Shown: positions 35,235 through 43,995, numbered from the stretch's first letter. The stretch: 64,000 nt of DNA from Lactiplantibacillus pingfangensis (GCF_005404945.1 NZ_BJDG01000012.1:30548-94547); one strand, 5' to 3'. Made by a program: numbers and translations. Notes: generated by a model not told the origin, from the letters alone.

Positions 35235-36317
35235 ATGGCAGACCGCTACTTAATTCTTGAAGACGGCAGTGCCTACCTGGGTGAAGGCTTCGGCTCACCA
35301 GCAGTTTCGACCGGTGAGATTGTGTTTAACACGAGCATGACAGGTTATCAAGAAATTATCACGAATCAAATCTATCATAATCAAATCATTGCATTTACAC
35401 AGCCAACCATTGGGAGTTATGGCATTAATCATGACAGTTATGAGTCAATTTTGCCGACTGTTAAAGGCGTGGTGGTGCGCGATGTTGCTAGTATTTCAAC
35501 CAATCGGCAGCGTCGTTGGTCATTAGACCAATATTTAAAACAACAAAATATTCCTGGGATTAGTCATATTGATACGCGACATTTAGCCAAACAGTTGCGC
35601 GCGAGTGGGCCAATGAAGGCCAGTATTGTCGATGTGGCGGATGCCCACGCCTTTGATCAATTGGGCGCGACGGTTTTGACCAATCGACAAGTTGCGGCGG
35701 TCGCAACGCCAAAACCGTATCCTAACCCTGATACCGGCTTGAACGTGATTGTGATTGATTTTGGCCTCAAACACGGGATCTTGCGGGAACTCAGTAAACG
35801 GTCTTGCAATGTTACGGTTTTACCTTATACGGCCACGACGGAAGAAATCATTAATTTGGATCCGGACGGGGTGGTATTGTCAACGGGACCTGGGAAGCCA
35901 CAAGACTTGCCAGAAAGCGTCTTGACGATGATTCAGAACATCCAAAATCGGATTCCGTTATTTGCCATCGGACTGGGGCATGAATTATTTGCCATGGCTA
36001 ATGGCGCTCAAATCATGAAGCTTTCGCCCGAACATCATGGGGCGAATCATCCAATTCGTGAAGTCATTACCAATCAAATTATTTATGCGTCACAGGGCCA
36101 AGGCTATGCCGTCAACCCTGAAACCATCGACCGTAATAAATTAATTACAACTTTTGTTGATCTGATTGATGGGACGATTCAAGGCCTCCGCTATCGTGAT
36201 TTTCCGGCATTTTCGGTCCAATTTTTCCCGGATGGCGCGCCTGGTCCAACTGAAACACGAGATATCTTTGATGAATTTGTGGAATCAATGCAACAAGCAA
36301 GGGGGCCCGTTTGGTGA
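35235..36317 (+). CDS. carA: Carbamoyl-phosphate synthetase small-subunit-like protein lacking the glutaminase triad
   Basis: A 360-aa CarA homologue with the N-terminal CPSase_sm_chain domain (GEGFGSPAVSTGEIVFNTSM, TGYQEIITN, PTIGSYGINHDSYES) and a class I amidotransferase domain. The catalytic Cys of GICLGHQ is Gly246 (FAIGLGHEL), and the His and Glu of the HPE motif are Phe331 and Asp333 (QFFPDGAPG). The full triad is therefore changed, yet the frame is open and the fold motifs (STGPGKPQD, HHGANHPI) remain. It cannot hydrolyse glutamine by the known mechanism. GTGAGAAGG precedes the ATG; it overlaps the next gene by 4 bases. Confidence 0.9.
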   Translation: MADRYLILEDGSAYLGEGFGSPAVSTGEIVFNTSMTGYQEIITNQIYHNQIIAFTQPTIGSYGINHDSYESILPTVKGVVVRDVASISTNRQRRWSLDQYLKQQNIPGISHIDTRHLAKQLRASGPMKASIVDVADAHAFDQLGATVLTNRQVAAVATPKPYPNPDTGLNVIVIDFGLKHGILRELSKRSCNVTVLPYTATTEEIINLDPDGVVLSTGPGKPQDLPESVLTMIQNIQNRIPLFAIGLGHELFAMANGAQIMKLSPEHHGANHPIREVITNQIIYASQGQGYAVNPETIDRNKLITTFVDLIDGTIQGLRYRDFPAFSVQFFPDGAPGPTETRDIFDEFVESMQQARGPVW

Positions 36318-38872
36318 ATAATCAACTTTCAAAAGTCTTAATTATCGGCGCGGGCCACAACGATATTGGTCGTGAAGGCCAACATGATGCCGCAGTCACA
36401 CAAATTGGTAGTGCCATTCGTAAATTGGGGATTGCCGTGATTCTCGTCGACAACAACCCATTTTCGGTTGCGGCTGAAAATAATTTTGCCGACAAGGTGT
36501 ACATTGAACCACTGACAGTGGGCGCGATTACTAAAATTATTCAAGCTGAACAGCCAGATGGCCTGATTCCATCTTTAGGTGGGATTCAAGCGGTTAATCT
36601 GATTCAGGGGTTAATTCGCAATAATGTGCTCAAAAATAATCAGACTCGACTATTGCAGTGGGATGCGGCACTAATTGATTTAGTAGTAAATCCGGCCTTG
36701 ATGAGTAATCGACTCAAAGATCTTTCACAGCCAGTCATTGCGTCACAGGTCGTTGCCAATCAAGCCGAAGCCGATCAGGTGGTTCGGACAGTCGGCTTTC
36801 CAGTGATCGTCAAATCCGTTGCGCCACGGATTGAAGCGAGCCGACGCTTATGTGAAGATGAAGAAGATTTCCAACGAGCCTTAGCCAATGGGTTCAAGTT
36901 ATCTGCAACCAAGCAATGTATCGTTGAACAAAGTATCGTTGGTTATAAAGAAATTGAATTTATCGGTGTGCGTGACCACAAAGGGACGGCGTTATTAGTC
37001 GCTGGGATGGAAAACTTTGACCCAGTAGGCATTCATTCTGCCGACTCAATCGTTTTTGTCCCGACACAAACGATTACTGATCAAGAGTATCAGCAGTTTC
37101 GTTCGGCGACGCTCAAAATCATGCAAGCCCTGCATATTGTCGGTGCTTGTCACGTGCAATTTGCTTTAGACCCAACCACGCAGAACTATTATGTGATTAA
37201 GGTCACGCCATACTTTGATCGTGCTATGGCCTTGGCTGCGCGGGCGACCGGCTATCCAGTCGCGACAATCGTGGCGAATTTATTGGCCAATCTCAGCTTG
37301 GCGGAAGTTAAATTGCCGGTCACGTATCGCAAGCAGACCGCTTTAATTGAACCAGTGCTAGATCATATCGTCTGCCGGATTCCAATTTGGCCATTTAATG
37401 TTTTGAAATCGGTCAGTCATCAGTTGGATACGGTGATGGAATCGACGGGTTCTGTGATCGGCATTGGGCGATCGACAGAAGAAGCGCTGCTAAAAGGGTT
37501 GCGTGCAACTGACGAGTCTCGTTATCACGTCATTGCCAATCAGCCGCAACGCTATTCCGAAGGCGAATTGATTCAGCGTTTGATTCATCCGCAGGCCGGC
37601 CGAATGCTCGTCTTACTAGAAGCCTTAAACCGGGGCTATCAAATTGACGAATTGGCCGAACTGACAAAAATTGACGCGTTTTATTTTTATAAGTTAAGTC
37701 ATATTATTGCCATCGAAAAAGCCCTGCGTGATCATCCCTTTGATGTCCACGCCCTGGGTCGGGCAAAATATTTTGGCTTTACGGATGAAGATGCTGCTGC
37801 TGCCTGGGAGTCGACCCCCGCTAAAGTCGCTCATTTTGCGATTGAAAATGAAATTCAAGCAACTTACAAAGAAGTTGAACCAACCGCCGGCGAGTTTACG
37901 GAACAGACGAACACTTATTATTCAACTTATGAGTTTGATAATGAAAGTACGCAGTTGGCAGGACGCCGCGCCGTGGTCATTGGGACCGGGGCGAACCGCA
38001 TTGGGACGAATCATGCGAATGATTACTTGGTTTCTCAGCTGCTGTTCTATTTGAAGAAGGCCGATTATCAAACGATTTTAATCAATGCCAATCCAAATAG
38101 TGTTGCGATGACACCACAGTTAGCCGCGAAACGCTATATTGAGCCAAAACAAGTTTCGGATATTTTAAATGTTTTGGCGGTGGAACAACCGGAAGTGATT
38201 TTCACGACCTATCATGATTATCGGCTTGGGCAACAATTAACCAAATTAGGTTACCAAGTTGTTCAAATTAACAATGGGTTGCCGCGTGAACAAATTAAAA
38301 CCAATGATTCACCGGCAGTGGAAGTGATTACGGATGGCAGTGACGTGGCTATTTTTGGAATCAGTGAGATTATTGCTGGTAACAATTTACGTTCGGGCGT
38401 CCATGGTTCCGTCGCGGTTTTCCCAATCCAAGATAAGGCGGAAAACCAAGCGATAGCCGCGTTAAGTACTGAAATTAAACAACGGGTCTTAGCCTTTGGT
38501 GTGCCCGGTCTATATACGGTTCGGCTAACGATCGTTGATGAAGCGTTACACCTGGCCACCATTGAGCCAATGAGTCTCGCAACCATGGCATTGATCAGCA
38601 AAGCGAGTGGTTCCAGTGTAACCCGGCTCTTATTACACGTTAAGTTAGGCGAATCACTGGATAAAGTCATGTATGATTATCCGGATATGGCGAACTTAAA
38701 GACAATTTTCGTGCAAGCCAATACGTTCCCTTATAATCAATTACAAATTTATGATGAAGATGAGGTCACCGGTGAACCAGGTCATGCAACCGGGACTGTT
38801 ATCGCGCATGGTGAGACCTTAAAGGCCGCGCTAGTCGCGTTGAATGAAGGTAATGAGCGGACTGATTTTTAG
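36314..38872 (+). CDS. carB: Truncated, degenerate carbamoyl-phosphate synthetase large-subunit-like protein
   Basis: A 852-aa CarB homologue (normal 1050-1075) starting at GTG 36314, overlapping the CarA-like stop. Both halves are recognisable (MENFDPVGIHSADSIV in the first, AVVIGTGANRIGTNHANDY opening the second). In the first ATP-grasp the Gly-rich loop after VGFPVIVK is lost (SVAPRIEASRR), and the metal-binding E/N/R become Lys296, Thr298, Tyr300 (YYVIKVTPYFDR). The second half has lost ~120 residues of its ATP-grasp domain, its N/R pair is lost (IEPMSLAT), and the protein ends before the allosteric MGS domain. Catalysis is not expected; a binding or sensing role is possible. Confidence 0.9.
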   Translation: MNNQLSKVLIIGAGHNDIGREGQHDAAVTQIGSAIRKLGIAVILVDNNPFSVAAENNFADKVYIEPLTVGAITKIIQAEQPDGLIPSLGGIQAVNLIQGLIRNNVLKNNQTRLLQWDAALIDLVVNPALMSNRLKDLSQPVIASQVVANQAEADQVVRTVGFPVIVKSVAPRIEASRRLCEDEEDFQRALANGFKLSATKQCIVEQSIVGYKEIEFIGVRDHKGTALLVAGMENFDPVGIHSADSIVFVPTQTITDQEYQQFRSATLKIMQALHIVGACHVQFALDPTTQNYYVIKVTPYFDRAMALAARATGYPVATIVANLLANLSLAEVKLPVTYRKQTALIEPVLDHIVCRIPIWPFNVLKSVSHQLDTVMESTGSVIGIGRSTEEALLKGLRATDESRYHVIANQPQRYSEGELIQRLIHPQAGRMLVLLEALNRGYQIDELAELTKIDAFYFYKLSHIIAIEKALRDHPFDVHALGRAKYFGFTDEDAAAAWESTPAKVAHFAIENEIQATYKEVEPTAGEFTEQTNTYYSTYEFDNESTQLAGRRAVVIGTGANRIGTNHANDYLVSQLLFYLKKADYQTILINANPNSVAMTPQLAAKRYIEPKQVSDILNVLAVEQPEVIFTTYHDYRLGQQLTKLGYQVVQINNGLPREQIKTNDSPAVEVITDGSDVAIFGISEIIAGNNLRSGVHGSVAVFPIQDKAENQAIAALSTEIKQRVLAFGVPGLYTVRLTIVDEALHLATIEPMSLATMALISKASGSSVTRLLLHVKLGESLDKVMYDYPDMANLKTIFVQANTFPYNQLQIYDEDEVTGEPGHATGTVIAHGETLKAALVALNEGNERTDF

Positions 38873-38950
38873 CATGAGTTAACTGGAAGTTGTTGTTTCA
38901 GGCCCGTTCAAGGTGAAATGGCGGATGTTATCGGTCTCAATCTTTAGTTA

Positions 38951-39005
38951 AAAAATGTTCAGCATTGTGTCTGGTTAGTGAATCAGCACATTGCTGAACA
39001 TTTTT
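38951..39005 (+). terminator. Terminator of the pyrR-carAB-like operon
   Basis: AAAAATGTTCAGCA/TGCTGAACATTTTT stem with T-run, 78 bases after the CarB-like stop. Confidence 0.82.
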
Positions 39006-39013
39006 ATTAGACT

Positions 39014-39042
39014 GTGACAGCGCTTACGTTTCCCACTATAAT
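39014..39042 (+). promoter_or_regulatory. Promoter with cre-like site over the -35
   Basis: GTGACA (39014-39019), a 17-base spacer and TATAAT (39037-39042). On the minus strand 39028-39015 reads CGTAAGCGCTGTCA, one mismatch from the CcpA consensus TGNAANCGNTNNCA. Repression by CcpA is plausible. Confidence 0.6.
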
Positions 39043-39080
39043 TTGGAGTAACCATTAATTTTTAACTAGGAGCGATTTAG

Positions 39081-39683
39081 ATGGCAAAGACACTTTATTT
39101 GATGCGTCATGGTCAGACATTATTTAATCAATTGCATAAGATCCAAGGCGCCTGCGACTCGCCGTTAACTGCGCAAGGGATTGCCGATGCCCAACAGGTC
39201 GGTCGAAATTTTACTGAGCACGGGGTGACCTTTGATCACGCCTATTGTTCAACGCAAGAACGTGCGAGTGATACGCTTGAACTGGTGACGGCGCAACCGT
39301 ATGAGCGACTGAAAGGTCTGAAAGAGTGGAACTTCGGGGTATTTGAAGCTGAGAGTGAGCGGCTAAATCCACAACAGGACCCAGCTCGTCAGTCGTATGG
39401 GGATTACTTTTTACCGTATGGTGGCGAGTCCGATTTGCAAGTTCAAGCCCGAATGGTAGCCACTTTGCGTGATGTGATGGACAGACCTGACCATCAACAA
39501 GTCTTGGCCGTCAGCCACGGTGGGGCTAGTTTCATGTTTTTGCGTCGCTGGTTACCAATTAGTGAGATCAAACAGTGCGGCATTAAGATGACGAATTGTG
39601 TCGTGTTGAAATTTAAGTATGATGCGGGGGAATTTACCTTTGTACAAGATTACCAACTTGATCAAGGCAAAGAACTTCTTTAA
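39081..39683 (+). CDS. Histidine phosphatase family protein
   Basis: A 200-aa branch-1 histidine phosphatase. LMRHGQTLFN (catalytic His ~9), CSTQERASDTLEL (~58), LKEWNFGVFE (~82) and VSHGGASFMFL (second His ~148) are present. It is a relative, not a close copy, of the enzyme at 25203. Likely a sugar-phosphate or related phosphatase. TAGGAG precedes the ATG. Monocistronic, with a possible cre-controlled promoter. Confidence 0.87.
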   Translation: MAKTLYLMRHGQTLFNQLHKIQGACDSPLTAQGIADAQQVGRNFTEHGVTFDHAYCSTQERASDTLELVTAQPYERLKGLKEWNFGVFEAESERLNPQQDPARQSYGDYFLPYGGESDLQVQARMVATLRDVMDRPDHQQVLAVSHGGASFMFLRRWLPISEIKQCGIKMTNCVVLKFKYDAGEFTFVQDYQLDQGKELL

Positions 39684-40106
39684 ATTTAAATTATGTAAAC
39701 TAGAACAGTTCATCACGACATTTTTTTGCTCAGATGAGGGCGACTGCCGTGGGATCAAAAAACGTCCTTTTATCAGTGCCCACACAGCTGATTAAAAGGA
39801 CGTTTCTTGGTGCCGGAAAGCCTTCAGAGAACTTGCAGGCTTTTCGTATTCAATAAGGTTAGTATAGTGGAAACTTTTGCAGATTACTACTGGATTTGGC
39901 TGAGGTTTAGTTAAGATTTTCTTAGAATTGCGTCAGATGAATGAAGGGCATGGTCGGTTGAAAGCCGTTTCGACGTGGTGCTTTCGTTAGTTCTATTTGT
40001 TAGCGAAGTGATTGGAGTGTGACTGCTGGCTGTTCACTGCAATGTGCCGCTATAATACGATGATTGAGCGGGTTTAATAATCATCGTTTTTATGGGGGAA
40101 TTGCAA
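39684..40106 (+). other. Intergenic region before the first GT-C gene
   Basis: Contains the terminator at 39760-39805, a TTAAGATTTTCTTAG motif near 39913-39927 that recurs before 47589 and 27021, and a TATAAT at 40051-40056 in a suitable place for the leader peptide. No gene seen otherwise. Confidence 0.45.
39760..39805 (+). terminator. Terminator after the phosphatase
   Basis: AAACGTCCTTTTA(T)CAG pairs with CTGATTAAAAGGACGTTT (one bulge), followed by TTTCTT. Confidence 0.75.
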
Positions 40107-40166
40107 ATGCAAAGGACACAACTCAAGCACTTAGCCAATCACATGGCAGAGCTGACTGTCAGATGA
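40107..40166 (+). CDS. 19-residue leader peptide coupled to the GT-C gene
   Basis: MQRTQLKHLANHMAELTVR, preceded by GGGGGA with good spacing. Its TGA overlaps the ATG of the transferase (ATGA at 40163-40166). The transferase itself has no good ribosome site, so translation of this short peptide probably delivers ribosomes to it. Confidence 0.6.
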   Translation: MQRTQLKHLANHMAELTVR

Positions 40167-42193
40167 GCAAACGACTATTAACAGTTTTCAATTGGTTCGT
40201 CGTGATCATTCTCTGCGTCGCAGCCGGGTTAACGACTTTTTGGCCAACCAATTTATTGGCAACTCAGGATTGGACGTCACTGGTCCCCCGACTCTTCTTG
40301 GTCCTTATTTTCAGCATTAGTTTTATCGGATTGAAACAATGGCAGCAGCGCTGGTCGGTCCGTACTTATCGCCGTTGCTTATGGGGATTAGCCGGAGTAA
40401 TACTTGTCATGCAGCTAGGCGTCGCCACCTCATTTGTGGACGTCAGTCGGGCGGATGCGTTCTGGATTCGCAACCAAGCGATTGCGTTGGCGCAAGGCCA
40501 GCACGTTTGGACCGCGTACTTTGAAACATATTCTAATAATGTCAATTTCACATTACTTGTTGCAACGGCGCTGAAAGGGGCCATGTGGTTAGGATTACAC
40601 AATCCCTGGATATTATTCAATATTGGACGTTTCATTTGGATTGATACCGGACTAGTGGCAGGCTTAATCATTTTGCGCCACTGGCATTGCTGGCGTCCAG
40701 GGGCACTTGGTTTGTTGATTGGTTGGGCCATCAGCGTGCCCCTATATGCTTATGCTTTATTTGATTATACAGATGTTTTAGTGCTGCCAGCGGTGGTGGA
40801 CTGTCTGGCACTCGGCTTAATTTTTAAGAAGCAAGCCGGTTGGTCACGCTGGCTGATTGCTGGCGTCACCTGGGTGCTGCTTGCGTTAACTATGGTCATG
40901 AAACCTAATTTGATCGTGTTGTGGTTAGCTGTTGGTGGTATTGTACTGGCGGCGATTAGTCAACAAAAAATCAAGTGGCGGACTGGCCTCCTTTGGTTGC
41001 TGGGAAGTGTCTTGACACTCGGACTGATGTTTGGTGGCATGCAACAACTTGGGAAGCATTACGGTTATCGTTCCGATCCAAATCAAGCGGTGCCGGCAAC
41101 GAGTTGGATTGCGATGAGTTTAAATCCGCGCACAAGTGGTCAATATGATTACCAGGATTTTACGGTGATTCGTGATCAACCAACCGCCAAAGCCAAGCAG
41201 CGGCAGGCCAGCGAACTCATCAAATCGCGATTGAAGCAGCTGAAGTTCAGCGGGTTAATGGGTCACTGGGCAAAAAAGCTAGCTGTTTTCTGGGGTAGCG
41301 GTGACTTTGATAGTTTCAAATTGACGACCCAATGGCTAAAAGCGCCGAACTGGTATCGTGTCCACACGCAAGCGACGCAATTTTGGCTAGCAATGGTGAC
41401 ACAAGCATGGGTGCTCTGTCTTTTGATTGGTAGTATTGGCGGTCTCTTACGGCGTAGCAGCCAAGAGTTAAGTGTTAACTTGCTTACTCTGACAATTTTA
41501 GGTTTCACGCTTTTTCATGTGGGACTGTGGGAAGCTGAAGCACGCTATGCATTGCCACTCTTGCCCGTGTTAATGCTGTTAGCAACGGCTTATTGGGCGC
41601 AATTGTGCCCAATTCGATTGACAACACGCCTGCGCCGAGAATTGAGCGTGGGACTAATTTTAGCGACATTAATAAGTGGTTGGCAAATTTGGCGAACTAG
41701 CTTGAGGCAATCGTCGTCAACTAGCAGGATCAGTCGACAAGGAAACGGGTCATATTTTGAAGCAACTAGTCAGGTGATTCAACCGCAACAACAGCTAAGT
41801 TTCAAGTTACCCGCGCAGCCTGAGCACAATCAGCTCCGACTTAGTCCAAGCAGTAGTTCCGGGCGCATTCGGATGCAGTTATACGGTCAAAGGCACTTAT
41901 TGGTTGATCAAATTGGGTCACCAAATCAGTTGCAGCAAGTCACTTATAAAACAACAGCACAACCAGTAACAGTGCACATTACGAATATTGGTCAGTCACC
42001 AGTCGCTTATGCCGCTATCAAGGCTAACTATAGTCAGTTGAGTGGTGAAATTTTGCCAAAAGCAGCTTGGTACCCTGAAGTGACTGTTCGCCAGCAACAC
42101 CGATCACAGCCGTTGACGAGCCTTGGAATGATTACTAGCGTGTTGTTGGTCATTGGGTGTTTCGGGTTAATCGTTACTTGGTTATTAATTTAG
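40163..42193 (+). CDS. GT-C fold membrane glycosyltransferase-like protein (paralogue 1)
   Basis: A 676-aa integral membrane protein with ~12 helices in residues 8-500 and an extracytoplasmic beta-rich tail (~520-650), closed by a last helix. FVDVSRADAFWIRNQAIALAQGQ (~92) is an acidic loop after helix 3, as in PMT/ArnT-type GT-C enzymes; KLAVFWGSGDFDSF and HVGLWEAEARYALPLLPVLM are conserved in the paralogue at 47589. It should transfer a lipid-linked sugar onto a cell-surface polymer or protein, by family. It starts at MSKRLLTVFNWFV. Confidence 0.82.
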   Translation: MSKRLLTVFNWFVVIILCVAAGLTTFWPTNLLATQDWTSLVPRLFLVLIFSISFIGLKQWQQRWSVRTYRRCLWGLAGVILVMQLGVATSFVDVSRADAFWIRNQAIALAQGQHVWTAYFETYSNNVNFTLLVATALKGAMWLGLHNPWILFNIGRFIWIDTGLVAGLIILRHWHCWRPGALGLLIGWAISVPLYAYALFDYTDVLVLPAVVDCLALGLIFKKQAGWSRWLIAGVTWVLLALTMVMKPNLIVLWLAVGGIVLAAISQQKIKWRTGLLWLLGSVLTLGLMFGGMQQLGKHYGYRSDPNQAVPATSWIAMSLNPRTSGQYDYQDFTVIRDQPTAKAKQRQASELIKSRLKQLKFSGLMGHWAKKLAVFWGSGDFDSFKLTTQWLKAPNWYRVHTQATQFWLAMVTQAWVLCLLIGSIGGLLRRSSQELSVNLLTLTILGFTLFHVGLWEAEARYALPLLPVLMLLATAYWAQLCPIRLTTRLRRELSVGLILATLISGWQIWRTSLRQSSSTSRISRQGNGSYFEATSQVIQPQQQLSFKLPAQPEHNQLRLSPSSSSGRIRMQLYGQRHLLVDQIGSPNQLQQVTYKTTAQPVTVHITNIGQSPVAYAAIKANYSQLSGEILPKAAWYPEVTVRQQHRSQPLTSLGMITSVLLVIGCFGLIVTWLLI

Positions 42194-42196
42194 CAA

Positions 42197-42234
42197 AAAA
42201 GCCACCTGAGACTTGGGAATCTCGGGTGGCTTTT
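42197..42234 (+). terminator. Terminator of GT-C paralogue 1
   Basis: AAAAGCCACCTGAGA pairs with TCTCGGGTGGCTTTT; bidirectional appearance. Confidence 0.82.
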
Positions 42235-42271
42235 AGTGACTTACTAGGGAAGATGATACATTTGACTTAGT

Positions 42272-42538
42272 TTAGGCGGTACGATGTGAAGAACTGCGGT
42301 AGCCGAAGTAGAATTGTAGGGCTGCCAGAATGACGTTCGCCCAGTTAAGGACTTGGAACCAAACATTCAGGGCGTCGACAGGAGTGGCACCGTAAAAGGC
42401 CCAGAAGCCCCAAATAACTGCGACGACATTAATATAGGCAAATGTCTTTTGTAAGGATTGGTTATCCAAATCAAACCACATCCAAATGGCATTAACGACA
42501 AACCAAATTGCTAAAATCCAAAAACTCCAAGTGAACAT
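42272..42538 (-). CDS. Small three-helix membrane protein
   Basis: An 88-aa hydrophobic, Trp-rich protein (MFTWSFWILAIWFVVNAIWM at the start) with three membrane segments (~2-22, 32-52, 60-80) and a polar tail. AGAGGTAATC precedes the ATG. It has no known motif. It lies next to the left repeat of the genomic island. Confidence 0.65.
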   Translation of the reverse strand: MFTWSFWILAIWFVVNAIWMWFDLDNQSLQKTFAYINVVAVIWGFWAFYGATPVDALNVWFQVLNWANVILAALQFYFGYRSSSHRTA

Positions 42539-42630
42539 ACTGATTACCTCTAATCAATTAAGTTTTGAAAGGGATTGTTTTGTTCCTTTCAACAGTAATA
42601 GAATAAGGCCTTTTGACGATTTTGAACACA

Positions 42631-42665
42631 GTCAAAGTATTGGTGTAAGTACGTTTTCGAACATT
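42631..42665 (+). repeat. Direct repeat 1 (probable attL)
   Basis: A 35-bp sequence (GTCAAAGTATTGGTGTAAGT then ACGTTTTCGAACATT), nearly identical to 45388-45422 (one mismatch) and related to 44270-44303. CGTTTTCGAACAT is followed by ATGTTCGAAAACG, forming a dyad. An integrase C-terminus points toward it, 92 bases away. Confidence 0.75.
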
Positions 42666-42756
42666 TAGACGTTGAGATGTTCGAAAACGGACATGACTGA
42701 TTAAGTTGACTACTTGATTGTCAAAATCGCAATGTCCCACAGAATGTCCCACAGCA

Positions 42757-42876
42757 TTATAGATTTGCAATTTTGGCCATTTTCTCGGCTAAATCACGAT
42801 CGTTATCTTCAATTGTATGCGAATAAATTTTTAGCGTAATACTTACATCCGCATGACGCTCGCTTAATTGTGGCAT
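42757..42876 (-). pseudogene. Tyrosine integrase, C-terminal stub
   Basis: Codons for ERHADVSITLKIYSHTIED, followed by NDRDLAEKMAKIANL and a stop, match the end of phage-type tyrosine recombinases, including the nucleophile Tyr in LKIYSHT and the preceding His. Upstream of the first Met the homologous frame is gone, so ~90% of the gene is deleted. It is evidence of a site-specific integration at the neighbouring repeat. Confidence 0.75.
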
Positions 42877-43006
42877 TTTTGTATCGTTGGATTAGTTTTA
42901 GCGGAATTATTGTGATAAGGAGTTAGATGTTCAGAAAGCCTACAACGAGGCTCAGCTTCTATAATTGCGTGATTACTTTGTTATGGAAGGGACAAACTTG
43001 TGATGG

Positions 43007-43012
43007 TATAAT
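43007..43012 (+). promoter_or_regulatory. Extended -10 for the DUF3800 gene
   Basis: TGGTATAATAAC; no clear -35. Leader ~28 nt. Confidence 0.45.
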
Positions 43013-43046
43013 AACTATCAAAACTGAGATTATTAAAGGAGACTTT

Positions 43047-43841
43047 ATGAGCTATAACCTTTATTTGGATGAGAGCAAAATAAGCATCAATAGTAAATCT
43101 GGATATTCCGTTGCTGGGGTAATTATTGAAGAGGGACCACAATTATATAACGTTCGTAAAGAATTAGGACGAGTAAAATCTAAAATTTGGAGTTCTAAGT
43201 TGGGTTATGGCAGATCAAAGCAAATCGTATTTCATGAAGCAGAGATACGTTCACACCGGGAGGGAACTCTGAAACGAAGGCCGGAATATGTGGATTTCAA
43301 GAAGGCAGAAAATATAAGACTAGCTGTTAATGGCATTGGAAATATTGTTGGAAAATTTAATCTTCCTGTATTAGGCGTTTTAGAGGATCAGACAGCAATA
43401 GCAGAAGCTTATAAAACTAAGCGGGATTCACATGCATCTTATTATCTTGCTTTGGAGCAGATAATTGAGAATTACTGTTACTTTTTAAAAAACCATAACA
43501 GTGTCGGGAAGATTATTTGTGAAAGTCGTCGAAATCAAAATAGTGGTGTCCTAGATCAGCGAGTTCGTAAAATGTATATGAAAATTTTAGTTCATGGTAC
43601 ACTTAGATACTCAGCTAGTGACTTGCAGGATTGCTTAAAAGATATTGTCTTCATCCAAAAGCAAGAGAATGATGCGGGACTACAAATTGCTGACTTTATA
43701 CCGAGACCCTTTCTAGTTAATTATTTCAAAATTAGTCAGACAAAACCTTCTATCTATCAAATATTAAGAAAGGCAAGATATGACGGTGGAATTGGGGCGA
43801 AAGATGGCGCTTCTAAATTTGGAATGTGCATATACAACTAG
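43047..43841 (+). CDS. DUF3800 protein
   Basis: A 264-aa protein with LYLDESKISINSKSGYSVAG at the N-terminus (Asp-Glu pair of the family) and QENDAGLQIADFI near residue 215 (the Gln..Ala-Asp motif). DUF3800 members have an RNase H-like fold and are frequent on phage and defence islands; no function is established. AAAGGAG precedes the ATG, and a longer frame from 42927 is not supported. Its codon use is more A+T rich than the neighbours, as expected for island cargo. Confidence 0.82.
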   Translation: MSYNLYLDESKISINSKSGYSVAGVIIEEGPQLYNVRKELGRVKSKIWSSKLGYGRSKQIVFHEAEIRSHREGTLKRRPEYVDFKKAENIRLAVNGIGNIVGKFNLPVLGVLEDQTAIAEAYKTKRDSHASYYLALEQIIENYCYFLKNHNSVGKIICESRRNQNSGVLDQRVRKMYMKILVHGTLRYSASDLQDCLKDIVFIQKQENDAGLQIADFIPRPFLVNYFKISQTKPSIYQILRKARYDGGIGAKDGASKFGMCIYN

Positions 43842-43995
43842 CCATTCCTACCTAATTTATTGACTTTGATCTAAATAACCTATAAAATATTGTTATCAGA
43901 TATGGAGACAGATTCAGTTCTGCTGGCAGTAGCCTACCGTATACTGTATTATATATGGATAAAAAAGTGTTGATTTCGATATATATTGAGGTCAC

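Noticed and set aside
38263..38670. 135-codon ORF opposite the CarB-like gene
   Set aside because: Shadow frame; the plus strand has clear CarB homology throughout.
36314..38872. Calling the CarB-like gene a simple pseudogene
   Set aside because: No frameshift or stop in 852 codons, it is coupled to the upstream gene, and the losses are concentrated in catalytic parts.
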